From Asaccharospora irregularis DSM 2635 (GTDB lineage: Bacteria; Bacillota; Clostridia; Peptostreptococcales; Peptostreptococcaceae): a stretch of 64,000 nucleotides of DNA. The stretch spans positions 1-64,000 of the forward strand of contig NZ_FQWX01000003.1 in NCBI RefSeq assembly GCF_900129815.1, read 5' to 3'. The translations under genes and the position numbers were made by a program. The notes beneath the pieces were generated by a model. That model did not search any database and had not been told where the DNA came from. It worked only from the letters and a program-made list of their open reading frames with translations. Below are positions 17,805 through 27,877 of this stretch, in pieces; positions within the stretch are counted from its first letter, which is position 1, and the number at the start of each line of letters is the position of its first letter.

Positions 17805-18012
17805 TTCCCGCGGTTCCACCCAAATTGATTTGAAAAATCCACTTGAAACTTTAACGTAGTCAAACGCCTATTCTTACTAAAATCTAGAAAAATAACTTCA
17901 GATAGGAGCTCATAGGTAGTTTTCAATCTCTCGTGTTAAGGAAACTTTTCAGCTTATAGGTTTCCATCTCTGTTAACTGATTTAGATTTACTCTTCCTAA
18001 TCATTGCTTTTA
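17765..18012 (-). ncRNA. T-box leader of thrC-thrB (threonine)
   Basis: Read on the minus strand, the leader has the AGTA-box region (GGAAGAGTAAAT) near its 5' end, GAGATGG, a distal hairpin GGAAAC/GTTTCC, and the invariant T-box GGGTGGAACCGCGGG at 17821-17807 followed by a terminator. The specifier region reads AAACTACCTATGAG; both ACT (17920-17918) and ACC (17917-17915) are threonine codons and I favour ACC by position. Uncharged tRNA-Thr should stabilise the antiterminator and switch on thrC and thrB. Confidence 0.92.
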
Positions 18013-18034
18013 AATATTCATAATAGTATTAATT

Positions 18035-18063
18035 ATTCTAAAATATAAATTATATAAAGTCAA
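18035..18063 (-). promoter_or_regulatory. Sigma-A promoter of the T-box transcript
   Basis: On the minus strand TTGACT (18063-18058) and TAGAAT (18040-18035) with a 17-base spacer, just upstream of the T-box leader. Confidence 0.75.
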
Positions 18064-18302
18064 GTTATATTTAATTAAAAAGATACTTTTTTGTAACTAA
18101 AAGTAATAGTTAAAAATAGAAATAGAGTAAAAAGTTACAGATTTTAAACTGGTATTTAAGAGTAAAAATTAAATATAATATATATAAGGGAATAAAATAA
18201 TATGTAAAAATCAAAATATTATATACTGAAAATATTCAACTAGAATTCATAAATATTTCATATTTAGAGGGTACAATAATATTAAAAGGAGGTATTAGTC
18301 CT

Positions 18303-18413
18303 ATGGCAATTTTACTTATAACAACTGTTTTAGTATTACTTATGTATGGATTATCATTATTATCATATATATCTGAAAATAGTGTATCGGATGATATAGT
18401 AAAGCATAACTAA
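18303..18413 (+). CDS. 36-residue single-span membrane peptide
   Basis: A short gene starting MAILLITTVLVLLMYG and ending DDIVKHN: one membrane helix (about residues 2-22) and a short polar end with several Asp and Ser. AAAAGGAGG lies nine bases before the ATG, a strong site, and a terminator follows 20 bases after the stop, so it looks like a real gene. Not recognised. A type I toxin-like peptide or a small regulatory membrane peptide are possibilities without further support; no antisense RNA is evident. Confidence 0.6.
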   Translation: MAILLITTVLVLLMYGLSLLSYISENSVSDDIVKHN

Positions 18414-18432
18414 TAGATATTTATATAGACAT

Positions 18433-18476
18433 AAAAAAGCCCTTGATGTAGATGAATAATCTAATCAAAGGCTTTA
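18433..18476. terminator. Terminator shared with typA
   Basis: AAAGCCCTTGAT pairs with ATCAAAGGCTTT, flanked by A and T runs, between converging genes. Confidence 0.82.
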
Positions 18477-18478
18477 AT

Positions 18479-20305
18479 TTATTTAATTATATTTCTTGAT
18501 TTATTATATTTTAATCTATCATGTTCATTTAAGAATCTCTTTCTAAGTCTTATAGAGTCAGGAGTTATTTCTACTAATTCATCATCATCTATAAATTCCA
18601 ACGCTTCTTCAAGAGTGAATATTCTAGCTGGTTGTAATTTAACTGCATCGTCAGTACCGGAAGCACGAACGTTAGTTAATTTCTTGTTTTTACAAGGGTT
18701 AACAACCATATCTTCTTTTCTAGAGTTCATCCCTATGATCATTCCTTCATAAACTTCAACACCAGGATCAACAAACATTGAGGCTCTATCGCTCAAAGCA
18801 TTAAGAGCATAAGCCATAGTAGAACCAGGCCCTTGAGCTATTAAGACTCCATTATTTCTGCCAGGTATTTCACCTTTATGAGATTCAAATCTTTCGAATG
18901 AACGAACTAGTGTACCTTCTCCACGAGTATCATTTATAAACTCACTTCTATAACCTAAAAGACCACGTGTTGGAGCTATGAATTCTATTTTAACATAATC
19001 TCCTTCTATAGCCATAGATTCCATCATAGCTTTTCTTAAGTTTAATTTATTTATAACAGTCCCTGAGTATACTTCTGGACAGTTAACTATAACTCTTTCC
19101 ATAGGTTCCATTAATTTTCCGTCTTCTTTGTGCATTAAAACCTCAGGTTTAGATACACCAACTTCATAACCTTCACGTCTCATGTTTTCAAGAAGTATAG
19201 ATAAGTGAAGTTCACCACGTCCAGATACTCTATAACCATCTGTAGTGTCTAATGGTTCAACCTTAAGTCCTACATTTACTTCAAGTTCTTTGTCTAGTCT
19301 ATCCTTTAGATGTCTAGTAGTTACAAATTTTCCGCTTCTACCAGCAAATGGAGAATCATTTACTAAGAAGTTCATAGAAAGAGTAGGTTCTTCTATATGA
19401 ATTAGTTCCATTGGCATTGGATTATCTAAATCACATATAGTTTCACCTATAGATATATCAGGTATACCAGCCACAACAACTATTTCTCCACTAGTGGCCT
19501 CATCTACCTCTACTTGTCTTAATCCTTCATAAACTGAAAGTTTAGATATTTTTCCTTTTGATATAGAACCGTCAGCCTTGCATATAGATACTTGAGAACC
19601 ATTTTTGACAGTTCCTTTGTAAACTCTACCTATACCAAGTCTTCCTATATAATCATCGTATGCAAGTGCAGATATTTGAAGTTGAGTATCTTCATTATCA
19701 AAATCAGGATAGGCTTCAACATGATTTATAATTGTTTCAAATAGAGGAGAAAGATCAGTACTATCATCGTCCATTTCACGTTTAGCTATACCTTGTTTAG
19801 CTATACCGTATATTATAGGGAATTCACATTGTTCATCAGTGGCATTTAAATCAACGAACAAATCAAACACCTCATCAACAACTTCCTCAGCCCTTTGATC
19901 GTTTTTATCTATTTTATTTATAAATAGTATAGGTTTTAGACCAAGTTCTAATGATTTTTGTAAAACGAATCTAGTTTGAGGCATAGGACCCTCACTAGCA
20001 TCTACTAAAAGTATAACTGTATCAACTGTTTTAATAACACGTTCTACTTCAGACGAGAAGTCACTATGTCCTGGAGTATCTACTATATTTATTTTATAAT
20101 CACCATAGTTTATGGCACAGTTTTTAGAATATATTGTTATACCTCTTTCTTTTTCAAGGTCATTGCTGTCCATTACGCAGTCTTTAACTACTTCATTGGT
20201 TCTAAATACCCCACCTTGAGATAGGAAGGCATCTACTAACGTTGATTTTCCCGCATCAACGTGAGCAATAACCGCGATATTTATAATTTTATGTTTTAAT
20301 GACAT
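18479..20305 (-). CDS. typA: Ribosome-associated GTPase TypA/BipA
   Basis: A 608-residue translational GTPase of the EF-G/LepA class, tied to ribosome assembly and stress growth. It has the G1 motif AHVDAGKST, the G2 region [11 protein letters not shown]3 DTPGHSDF and G4 NKID in the first 140 residues, then domain II, and the TypA-specific C-terminal half with [30 protein letters not shown] and [14 protein letters not shown]. The start at 20305 ([17 protein letters not shown]) is preferred because GGGAG precedes it; an open frame to 20395 adds 30 residues unlike the family. Confidence 0.96.
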   Translation of the reverse strand: MSLKHKIINIAVIAHVDAGKSTLVDAFLSQGGVFRTNEVVKDCVMDSNDLEKERGITIYSKNCAINYGDYKINIVDTPGHSDFSSEVERVIKTVDTVILLVDASEGPMPQTRFVLQKSLELGLKPILFINKIDKNDQRAEEVVDEVFDLFVDLNATDEQCEFPIIYGIAKQGIAKREMDDDSTDLSPLFETIINHVEAYPDFDNEDTQLQISALAYDDYIGRLGIGRVYKGTVKNGSQVSICKADGSISKGKISKLSVYEGLRQVEVDEATSGEIVVVAGIPDISIGETICDLDNPMPMELIHIEEPTLSMNFLVNDSPFAGRSGKFVTTRHLKDRLDKELEVNVGLKVEPLDTTDGYRVSGRGELHLSILLENMRREGYEVGVSKPEVLMHKEDGKLMEPMERVIVNCPEVYSGTVINKLNLRKAMMESMAIEGDYVKIEFIAPTRGLLGYRSEFINDTRGEGTLVRSFERFESHKGEIPGRNNGVLIAQGPGSTMAYALNALSDRASMFVDPGVEVYEGMIIGMNSRKEDMVVNPCKNKKLTNVRASGTDDAVKLQPARIFTLEEALEFIDDDELVEITPDSIRLRKRFLNEHDRLKYNKSRNIIK

Positions 20306-20668
20306 TATTGTTGCTCCCTTCAGATAAAATAACTTATTAATTATAGCATAGTATAAAAATGGATACAAGATAATATTAATTCTAACTGTATTCAAGAATT
20401 TAAACGGTAATTATAAAATACTCAACAAAATTCAATATATTTATATACATATTAGAGTATTGTTGAGTGAATTTATCCAAATTTTTAGAAACTAATTAGT
20501 AATTATAGTATTTATGTAAATTAAATAATTATAACAAAAGAATATCAGTTTTAAGTTTATATAGAAAAATATAACAAATTATTATTATATGTATAAAAAT
20601 GTTTTAGTAATTAGAATATGGGTATTATTTTAATAATTAAACAATCAATTAATAGGAGGACGCAATTA
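20306..20668. other. Divergent intergenic region
   Basis: AT-rich spacer between typA (leftward) and the CPYC protein (rightward). It contains a loose inverted repeat, ACTCAACAA at 20420-20428 and TTGTTGAGT at 20460-20468, which could be a hairpin or operator. No other feature is seen. Confidence 0.4.
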
Positions 20669-20860
20669 ATGATAAAGGTATGCCCATATTGTTCAAATGT
20701 AGATGTGACTAAGTTAAAAAATTTAGCGGGGAAAGATAATGTGAAGACGGGCTGTATAGGTCAATGTAGATCATACTCAAAAGAAGCAGTAGGTAAAGTA
20801 GATGGAGAATTGATTATAAAACAGACTCAAGAAGAGTTTTTCTCAGAGATAAAAAAATAA
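20669..20860 (+). CDS. Small CPYC / GCIGQC protein (DUF1450/YuzB-like)
   Basis: A 63-residue protein starting MIKVCPYCSN with a second Cys pair in TGCIGQCRSY. The two pairs, the spacing and the C-terminal VDGELIIKQTQEEFFSEI match the small YuzB/DUF1450-type thioredoxin-fold proteins, which resemble [2Fe-2S] thioredoxin-like ferredoxins. A cluster or metal site with four Cys is plausible. TAGGAGG precedes the ATG at 20669; an upstream ATG at 20618 has no binding site. A terminator follows directly. Confidence 0.7.
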   Translation: MIKVCPYCSNVDVTKLKNLAGKDNVKTGCIGQCRSYSKEAVGKVDGELIIKQTQEEFFSEIKK

Positions 20861-20875
20861 CAAATTAAGTATACA

Positions 20876-20914
20876 AGGTCTATTTTCGGTATTTAACCGA
20901 AGATAGACTTTTTA
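20876..20914 (+). terminator. Terminator
   Basis: GTCTAT-TTTCGG pairs with CCGA-AGATAGAC around a TATTTAA loop, then T5. On the minus strand it also lies at the end of the pseudogene. Confidence 0.75.
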
Positions 20915-21160
20915 AGATTTTTTGAGTAAGTATTCCTTATGTAATTTCCAAGTATTATCTTCCCATTTATAAATGCAAATATTATCAAAGCTACATTCAA
21001 ATTCACAAGGGATTTTGTTTACATAATCCCAAAGTTTGGGAAAAATATTTTGTATCTTTTTAGAGCTTACAGTTATATGAAATACCTTATCTTTGCCGTC
21101 TCTATCATTAAATATATAAAATAAATAATATTGGCAAAAATAAATAAAAACTTGTTTAAA
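20912..21160 (-). pseudogene. Remnant of a 2'-5' RNA ligase-like (2H phosphoesterase) gene
   Basis: On the minus strand an open frame of 82 codons lacks a start codon. Its middle reads RDGKDKVFHITVSSKKI, the second HxT/HxTV motif of 2H phosphoesterases, followed by IPCEFECSFDNICIYKWEDNTW and the typical end LHKEYLLKKS. Family members have about 170-180 residues and a first HxT motif near residue 40. Here a stop at 21161-21163 cuts the frame and no N-terminal half is found upstream. It is best read as a decayed gene. Confidence 0.7.
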
Positions 21161-21230
21161 TTAAAGTTTATTTTATAATGCATAGGAAATTATATTCATT
21201 TTTTTATAACTCAAATAATTTATAAAAAGG

Positions 21231-21259
21231 TTGATTTTAAAAAATAAATAGATTAATAT
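21231..21259 (+). promoter_or_regulatory. Sigma-A promoter of copA
   Basis: TTGATT (21231-21236) and TAATAT (21254-21259) with a 17-base spacer. The -10 hexamer overlaps the start of a CsoR-type operator. Confidence 0.7.
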
Positions 21260-21278
21260 ATACCTATAGGGGGTATAT
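21258..21278. promoter_or_regulatory. CsoR-type copper operator
   Basis: ATATACC and GGTATAT face each other around TATAGGG, which closely resembles the TACC...GGGGGTA boxes bound by the Cu(I) repressor CsoR in Firmicutes. It overlaps the -10 element and start point of the copA promoter. No csoR gene is in the window. Confidence 0.7.
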
Positions 21279-21304
21279 ATCTTTTATACTAAAAATAAAC
21301 TACT

Positions 21305-21340
21305 TAGAGATTTAAATATATAACTAGAGATTTAAATATA
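21305..21340. repeat. Tandem repeat in copA leader
   Basis: TAGAGATTTAAATATA occurs twice, 20 bases apart, in the 5' untranslated part of copA. Purpose unknown. Confidence 0.6.
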
Positions 21341-21372
21341 GAGAATTAACAACTTAAGAGAGGAGAATAGTT

Positions 21373-23874
21373 ATGAATGAAAATATAGTCAATGAAACTT
21401 ATAAAATAACAGGTATGACATGTGCAGCTTGCTCAAAAGCAGTAGAAAGGGTAGTAAGGAAATTAGATGGAGTAGAAAGTCAAAGTGTAAATATAGCTAC
21501 AGAAAATCTAAAAATAGAGTATGATACTTCAAAAATTAAGTTTGATGATATAAAATCTGCAATAGAGAAGGCAGGGTATGGAGTAATAATAAAAGAAAAT
21601 AATAAGAGAATAGATATAAAGATAGGAAAGATGACTTGTGCATCTTGTGCTAAGGCAGTAGAAAGAGTTGTAAAAAAACTAGATGGTATTGAAGAGGTAA
21701 ACGTCAATATTGCCACTGAAAAAGCTAGCATAAAGTACGATCCATCTAAGGTTAGATTAGGACAAATAAAATCAGTAATAGAGAAGGCAGGGTATGAAGT
21801 AGTAGAAGAATCCTTGGATAGTGCTACAGAGATAGATAGGGATAAGCTGAGAAAAGAAAAAGAAATGAATGTTTTATTTAAGAAGTTTTTAGTTGCAACA
21901 TTATTTGCAATTCCCCTTTTTTATATAGCTATGGGACCTATGATAATAAAACCTCTAGGGCCTTGGCCATTGCCAAAAACTATAGATCATACCATAAACC
22001 CATTAAACTATGCATTGGTACAGCTTGTTTTAGTGCTTCCTATAATGGGAGTAGGATATAAGTTTTATATAAATGGATTTAAGGCATTATTTACTGGAAA
22101 TCCTAATATGGACTCGTTGGTAGCTATTGGGACTTTATCTGCATTTTCATATAGTATCTATACGACTATTTTAATAGCTAATGGAAGTTTAGATGGTATG
22201 CATCACTACCAACTTTACTATGAAAGTGCAGGGATAATAATAGCTTTAATACTTCTTGGTAAATATTTAGAGTCAAGATCAAAAGGTAAAACATCAGAGG
22301 CTATAAAAAAGTTAATTGGTCTACAACCAAAAACGGCGACAATAATATTAGGAGATAAAGAAGTAGAAATACCAATAGAAGAAGTTCAAGTAGGAGATAT
22401 TATACTAGTTAAGCCTGGAAGCAAGATACCAGTAGATGGAATAGTTATAGAGGGACATACATCAGTAGATGAGTCAATGCTTACGGGTGAGAGTATACCT
22501 GTTGAAAAAAATATTAAAGACAGAGTAACTGGAGCTAGTATAAACAAGGCTGGAAGTATCAAGTTTAGGGCTGAAAAGGTAGGAAGCGATACGGCTCTTT
22601 CACAAATAATAAAACTAGTAGAGGATGCCCAAGGAACAAAAGCTCCTATTGCTAAAATGGCGGATATAGTTTCGGGGTACTTTGTTCCAGCGGTAATATT
22701 TATAGCAGTTGTATCTGCACTTTTATGGTATTTTGTTGGAGGTAAAGATATTGTTTTTGTACTAAAGATATTTATTTCTGTGTTGGTTATAGCTTGCCCT
22801 TGTGCATTAGGACTTGCGACACCAACGGCGATTATGGTAGGTACAGGAAAAGGTGCTGAAAATGGAATCCTTATAAAAAGTGGTGAAGCTTTAGAAACAG
22901 CTCATAAAATAGATACAATAATATTTGACAAAACAGGAACAATAACAGAGGGTAAACCAGTAGTTACAGATATTGTTTTAAATGAAAATATAAATAATTT
23001 AGATAAAGATTATATTATGCAGATGGCATCTAGTGCAGAAAAAGCATCAGAGCATCCTTTAGGAGAGGCTATAGTTAGATATGCTAAAGAAAAAAATATA
23101 AACTTTAAAAAGGTTGAAAAGTTTAGTGTAATACCTGGCCAAGGTATAGAAGCTATTATAGATAATAAAAACTTACTGCTTGGAAACAAAAGATTAATGA
23201 ATGAAAAGAATATAGATATAGAGGTTTTAGAAGAAAAGTCAGATCAACTAGCAAGATCAGGAAAAACACCAATGTATATATCTTTAGATGGAAATTTATA
23301 TGCAATAATTGCAGTGGCAGATACAGTTAAGAAAAGTAGTAAAGAAGCAATAGATAGACTTCATGGTATGGGCATAAAAGTAGCCATGGTTACAGGTGAC
23401 AATAAAGAGACAGCTAAGGCCATATCAAAACAAGTGGGAATAGATATAGTTCTTTCTGAAGTCTTACCTGAGGATAAGGCAAAGGAAGTTGAAAAATTGC
23501 AAAATCAAGGAAAAGTAGTTGCTATGGTAGGAGATGGAATAAACGATGCCCCAGCTCTTGCTAAGGCCGATATTGGCATTGCAATAGGAAGTGGAACTGA
23601 TATAGCTATGGAATCAGCAGATATAGTTTTAATGAAAAGTGATTTAATGGATGTAGCATTTTCTATAAAGCTAAGCAGTGAGACAATTAAAAACATAAAG
23701 CAAAATTTATTTTGGGCATTTGGATATAATACAATAGGTATACCTATAGCAGCAGGTGTATTGTATTTATTTGGTGGATCTCTTTTAAATCCTATGTTTG
23801 CCGCTTTGGCAATGAGCTTAAGCTCAGTTTCAGTAGTTTCAAATGCTCTTAGACTTAGAAATTTTAAATACTAA
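21373..23874 (+). CDS. copA: Copper-exporting P1B-type ATPase
   Basis: An 833-residue Cu(I) pump of the cytoplasmic membrane. It has two N-terminal heavy-metal domains (GMTCAAC near residue 14 and KMTCASC near 88), eight membrane helices, the CPC metal site (ACPCALG), TGES in the actuator domain, the phosphorylation motif DKTGT, HPLGEA, and [11 protein letters not shown]. The [14 protein letters not shown] end is typical of the Cu(I) subgroup. AGAGGAG precedes the ATG. A CsoR-type box sits in its promoter, so it is probably induced by copper. No CopZ chaperone follows. Confidence 0.96.
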   Translation: MNENIVNETYKITGMTCAACSKAVERVVRKLDGVESQSVNIATENLKIEYDTSKIKFDDIKSAIEKAGYGVIIKENNKRIDIKIGKMTCASCAKAVERVVKKLDGIEEVNVNIATEKASIKYDPSKVRLGQIKSVIEKAGYEVVEESLDSATEIDRDKLRKEKEMNVLFKKFLVATLFAIPLFYIAMGPMIIKPLGPWPLPKTIDHTINPLNYALVQLVLVLPIMGVGYKFYINGFKALFTGNPNMDSLVAIGTLSAFSYSIYTTILIANGSLDGMHHYQLYYESAGIIIALILLGKYLESRSKGKTSEAIKKLIGLQPKTATIILGDKEVEIPIEEVQVGDIILVKPGSKIPVDGIVIEGHTSVDESMLTGESIPVEKNIKDRVTGASINKAGSIKFRAEKVGSDTALSQIIKLVEDAQGTKAPIAKMADIVSGYFVPAVIFIAVVSALLWYFVGGKDIVFVLKIFISVLVIACPCALGLATPTAIMVGTGKGAENGILIKSGEALETAHKIDTIIFDKTGTITEGKPVVTDIVLNENINNLDKDYIMQMASSAEKASEHPLGEAIVRYAKEKNINFKKVEKFSVIPGQGIEAIIDNKNLLLGNKRLMNEKNIDIEVLEEKSDQLARSGKTPMYISLDGNLYAIIAVADTVKKSSKEAIDRLHGMGIKVAMVTGDNKETAKAISKQVGIDIVLSEVLPEDKAKEVEKLQNQGKVVAMVGDGINDAPALAKADIGIAIGSGTDIAMESADIVLMKSDLMDVAFSIKLSSETIKNIKQNLFWAFGYNTIGIPIAAGVLYLFGGSLLNPMFAALAMSLSSVSVVSNALRLRNFKY

Positions 23875-24012
23875 GAAAGTCTAGTATTTAAAGTTGAGTA
23901 AAGTAAAAAGAAAAGAAAGAAAAAAAATGTTTTACTTTAATTAATATAGATTAATGTGTGAATTTATCAGATATACATTAATTACTTAATAAATATACAG
24001 TGAAAATGGCAT

Positions 24013-24047
24013 TAACCACAAATAGTTTGATTTTTACTATTTGTGGT
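24013..24047. other. Perfect hairpin between copA and nhaA
   Basis: A 13-bp stem (AACCACAAATAGT and its complement) with a 9-base loop. It lacks a T run in either direction, so it may be a processing or regulatory hairpin or a weak copA terminator. Confidence 0.5.
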
Positions 24048-24113
24048 TATATGTACGCTGTACTATAATAGATTACGCAGGGGTTTTTTTGAAGTGAAAG
24101 GGGGACATTAAAA

Positions 24114-25329
24114 ATGCAAGCAAAAAAAGAATTGAATGCAAAGACTAAAAAAAATTTTGAACCAGAGGTGTTAACCCGGAGTTTTATTAATAATATCAAC
24201 TCTTATAGCCATTATAATAGCTAATACTCCTTTAATAGAAAATTATAATTTTCTATTTCATGATTTAAGTATATTTAAGAATTTTAATTTACACATGCTA
24301 GTCAACGATTTTCTGATGGCTATATTTTTCTTATTGGCAGGGCTAGAAATAAAGCATGAGGTTTTACATGGAAATCTATCGTCAGTAAAAAAAGCTACAT
24401 TTCCGGTTATAGCGGCGTGTGGAGGAGTTATAGTTCCAGCAATAATATTTTTCTATTTTAACTATAAGACTAAATTTATAAATGGGATAGGGGTACCTAT
24501 ATCAACTGATATTGCATTTGCAGTAGGAATATTTATGTTATTAAAAAATAAATTAAATCCTAGTTTAAAAGTATTTCTACTATCACTAGCTGTTGTTGAT
24601 GATTTAATATCAATAATAGTAATAGGCATAGCATACTCATCAAATTTAAATTTGGTTGGTATAATAGGGGCGGTAGTTGTGCTTTCTATTCTTATGTTTA
24701 TGAATAAAGTATTAAAAATAAACAAGTCATACCTTTATTTAATGGTAGGTGCTGCTTTATGGTACTTTGTGTATATAAGTGGAGTACATTCTACAATAAG
24801 TGGGGTACTGTTATCTCTTGCTATACCATCTAAAGCATATAAAGGAGATGTTTCTGTTTTAGATAAATTACTAGATAAGTTAGGACCTCTTTGTAATTAT
24901 TTTATACTGCCATTATTTGCATTTTCTAATACTGCAATAAATCTAAACGTAAGTTTAGATTATGGACAAGTAGATAAAATGATGCTTGGTATAATGGTGG
25001 GTCTTGTGTTAGGTAAGCCAGTTGGAATAATGCTATTTACGTATATAGGAACAAAGCTTCACTTAACCGAAAAACCTAAAGACTGTAGATGGATTTCGCT
25101 TTTAGAAGTTTCTATGCTTGCAGGTATAGGATTTACAATGTCAATATTTGTTGCAGAAATAGCTTTTGAAGGTTCAAGTCAACTTATAGATGTAGCTAAG
25201 ATATCGATACTTATGGCTGCTGTTTTATCAGCAAGCTTGACATATATGACAATAACATTAAAACCTGTTTTAAGTAAATCAGGTGTCCTAAAGTACTTGC
25301 ATTCTGGTGGCAATAGGATAAGACAATAA
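24114..25329 (+). pseudogene. nhaA: Na+/H+ antiporter NhaA, frameshifted near the N terminus
   Basis: The real start looks to be ATG 24114, with AAAGGGGG upstream and an NhaA-like beginning (MQAKKELNAKTKKNFEPEVLTR). This frame ends at a TAA near 24224 after the ORF drifts. From about 24178 the +1 frame encodes the first membrane helix (GVLLIISTLIAIIIANTPL) and continues as an otherwise intact NhaA to 25329, with DIAFAVGIFMLL, the ion-binding Asp pair in LAVVDDLISI and the GFTMSIF helix. The +1 frame has no ATG, GTG or TTG before 24295, a start that would delete helix 1. It is likely inactive unless the shift is a sequencing error. Confidence 0.8.
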
Positions 25330-25357
25330 TAAATAAAAATTAAGTTTATTAAAAATT

Positions 25358-25408
25358 AAAGGGCTATAGATAGTTTATGTTAAAATAATCTATCCGTGGC
25401 CCTTTTGT
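25358..25408 (+). terminator. Terminator after nhaA
   Basis: AAAGGGC pairs with GCCCTTTT, with a second inner stem AGATAG/CTATC, then TTTT. Confidence 0.75.
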
Positions 25409-25535
25409 AATTCATAGGAAATTATATTTATATTATAGTAAAATATGAATAACAGGTTCAATTGTACTAGTTTTAAAATTGTAATATAATAGTTGTATAT
25501 AAAATATATAGATTATATAAGTGTACAATTTGTAT

Positions 25536-25564
25536 TTGACAATAATTGCCTAGATAAATAAAAT
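25536..25564 (+). promoter_or_regulatory. Sigma-A promoter of the potD gene
   Basis: TTGACA (25536-25541) and TAAAAT (25559-25564) with a 17-base spacer, about 75 bases before the start codon. Confidence 0.75.
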
Positions 25565-25638
25565 AAAAGAAAATATAATTGGCATCCTCTAAAATTTTAA
25601 AGACTAAAATTTATTACATATTAGAAAGGAATTGTATT

Positions 25639-26691
25639 ATGAAAAAACTATTTAAGCTATTAAGTATATCAATTTGTATTATAATAGCAGGTGTGTTATT
25701 TGTGGGTTGTGGTAAAACTTATAACGAGGAGATAAGTTTTTTTAATTATGGAGAAAATATAGATGAAGAAACTGTAAAAGAATTTGAGAAAGAATATGGC
25801 ATAAAGGTTAATATTGAAACTTTTGACGATATGGAAGCAATGTATCAAAAAGTTAAAAGTGATGCTGTAAGATATGATGTTATTTTAGTATCTGATGCTA
25901 TTATGCCGAAAATGATTAAAAATAACCTTGTCAAAAAATTAAATAAAGATAATATACCTAACATATCTCAAATGGATAAAGAGTATTTAGATTTGGCAAT
26001 AGATCCAGGAAATAAGTATTCAGTTCCTTATATGTTTGGGACAGTTGGACTTATCTACAACAAAGATGTAGTAAAAGAAAAAGTAGATAGTTGGGACATA
26101 TTATGGGATGAAAAATATAAAGATAGAATTTTTATGTTTGATACATATAGAGATACAATAGGGGTTGCCTTAAAAAAACTTGGGTACTCTTTAAATTCAA
26201 ACAATCCCAAAGAAATTAACGAAGCAAAAGAATTACTACTAGATCAAAGAAAATTGGTAAATCCAATATATGGTGTTGATAATGGAACTACGATGATTCC
26301 AGCAGGTGAATCAGATATAAATATGATTTGGTCAGGAGAAGGGTTAAATCTTCAAGACGAACACCCAAACCTAGTCTATGTTGTACCTAAAGAGGGGGCA
26401 AATTTCTGGATTGATAGTCTGTGTATACCTCATAATGCTAAAAATATTGATGGAGCTGAGAAGTTTATAAACTTTGTAAGTGATAAAAAAAGTGCACTTA
26501 GAATAGCTGATGAAATAGGATATACAACACCAAATAAAGAAGCTCGATTAGAACAACCAAAAAAAGTTAGAAACAATCCTAATGCATATATGACTAAAGA
26601 AATAATGGACAGATGTGAAATCTATTCCGATTTTCCTAAAGAAGTCAAAAGGTTGTATGATGATGCGTGGATGAAAATAAAAGTTAAATAA
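25639..26691 (+). CDS. potD: Polyamine-type ABC transporter substrate-binding lipoprotein
   Basis: A 350-residue secreted lipoprotein. The signal peptide starts MKKLFKLLSISICI and ends at the lipobox FVGCG, with Cys near residue 24 as the lipid site. The mature part is a PotD/PotF-like periplasmic-binding fold (FFNYGENIDEETVKEFEKEYG, DVILVSDAIMPKMI, VPYMFGTVGLIYNK, WDILWDEKY). It should bind spermidine or putrescine. The start at 25639 has AAAGGA upstream. It stands alone, without potABC, so the partner permease must be encoded elsewhere or the protein has another role. Confidence 0.85.
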   Translation: MKKLFKLLSISICIIIAGVLFVGCGKTYNEEISFFNYGENIDEETVKEFEKEYGIKVNIETFDDMEAMYQKVKSDAVRYDVILVSDAIMPKMIKNNLVKKLNKDNIPNISQMDKEYLDLAIDPGNKYSVPYMFGTVGLIYNKDVVKEKVDSWDILWDEKYKDRIFMFDTYRDTIGVALKKLGYSLNSNNPKEINEAKELLLDQRKLVNPIYGVDNGTTMIPAGESDINMIWSGEGLNLQDEHPNLVYVVPKEGANFWIDSLCIPHNAKNIDGAEKFINFVSDKKSALRIADEIGYTTPNKEARLEQPKKVRNNPNAYMTKEIMDRCEIYSDFPKEVKRLYDDAWMKIKVK

Positions 26692-26737
26692 TTAAAAAGA
26701 TAACCAAAATACAATAATTAACTTGCTAAGTACTGAT

Positions 26738-26768
26738 AACCGTATCATAAGTAAGGGTACGGTTTTTA
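26738..26768 (+). terminator. Terminator after potD
   Basis: AACCGTA pairs with TACGGTT around a 13-base loop, then T5. Confidence 0.75.
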
Positions 26769-26891
26769 AATTCCAAAATGCTTATAATTTTATTACATAT
26801 ATGTAATATTTCGTAAGGTTTATAGATAGTACATTTCTAATTTTTTTATTAAGATAGTACTATAAAATAATAAAAATGAGGTGGAAAGTAA

Positions 26892-27719
26892 ATGGAGTTT
26901 ATAGAAATAATTAAGGCCATTATATTGGGCGTTATTGAAGGAATCACAGAATGGCTTCCTATAAGTAGTACAGGACATATGATACTAGTTGATCAATTTT
27001 TACAATTAGGTATGTCTCCAGAATTTAAAGAAATGTTTTTTGTAGTTATACAGTTAGGTGCTATAATGGCCGTTGTTGTATTATATTGGAAAAAGATTTT
27101 TCCGTTTTCACTTAAAGGTGGGGCCTTTGTCCAAAAAGATATAATTATAATGTGGGTAAAAATTGTTTTGGCTTGTATTCCAGCAGCAATAGTTGGTCTT
27201 AAGTGGGATGATCAGATAAATGCACTATTTTATAATTTTCAAACAGTAGCCATAGCTCTTATAGTGTTTGGTATTTTCTTTATACTAGTGGAAAATTATA
27301 ATAAAGGAAGAAGACCTGTAGTAAAAAATATGAATCAATTAACTTACAAGATGGCCTTGATTATAGGGTTATTTCAATTAATAGCAGCTGTATTCCCAGG
27401 AACATCTCGTTCAGGTGCAACAATACTAGGTGCATTATTAATAGGGGTTTCAAGAGAGGTATCTGCTGAATTTACATTCTTCTTAGCAATACCAGTTATG
27501 TTTGGTGCTAGTTTGCTTAAATTGATTAAGTTTGGAATTGCATTCACTGGTTTTGAGTTAACAGTCTTAATAGTAGGAATGGTAGTTGCATTTATAGTAT
27601 CTGTATGGGCTATTAAATTCCTTGTTGGATATATCAAAAAACATGATTTTAAAGTATTTGGATGGTATAGAATAATACTTGGATCTATATTGTTAGTTTA
27701 TTATTTTTTTATAATGTAA
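26892..27719 (+). CDS. uppP: Undecaprenyl-diphosphatase
   Basis: Recycles the cell-wall lipid carrier by removing a phosphate from undecaprenyl pyrophosphate, and gives bacitracin tolerance (BacA). The 275 residues form about eight membrane helices. Both active-site motifs are present: EGITEWLPISSTGH near residue 17 and FPGTSRSGATI near residue 172. TGAGGTGG precedes the ATG. It is flanked by terminators on both sides and is therefore monocistronic. Confidence 0.95.
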   Translation: MEFIEIIKAIILGVIEGITEWLPISSTGHMILVDQFLQLGMSPEFKEMFFVVIQLGAIMAVVVLYWKKIFPFSLKGGAFVQKDIIIMWVKIVLACIPAAIVGLKWDDQINALFYNFQTVAIALIVFGIFFILVENYNKGRRPVVKNMNQLTYKMALIIGLFQLIAAVFPGTSRSGATILGALLIGVSREVSAEFTFFLAIPVMFGASLLKLIKFGIAFTGFELTVLIVGMVVAFIVSVWAIKFLVGYIKKHDFKVFGWYRIILGSILLVYYFFIM

Positions 27720-27750
27720 ATCAATAATTTGTAGATAAACTAGATAAAAA

Positions 27751-27779
27751 ATAAATATGTTAAAAAAAATAAATATGTT
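27751..27779. repeat. Short tandem repeat after uppP
   Basis: ATAAATATGTT followed by A-rich bases occurs twice with an 18-base period just before the uppP terminator. Confidence 0.6.
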
Positions 27780-27788
27780 AAAAAAAGT

Positions 27789-27815
27789 AAATCCGTAACG
27801 CTAGTTACGGATTTA
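27789..27815. terminator. Terminator after uppP
   Basis: AAATCCGTAAC and GTTACGGATTT form a perfect 11-bp stem with a 4-base loop. Confidence 0.8.
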
Positions 27816-27877
27816 TATTATTTTCCAATATATAATGAGTATATGAAATAAACATTAAAAATATTGGAGGAATGATT

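Noticed and set aside
24013-24110. Sodium/lithium (nhaA-type) riboswitch before nhaA
   Set aside because: Only a simple perfect hairpin is seen and I could not match the published consensus of these motifs.
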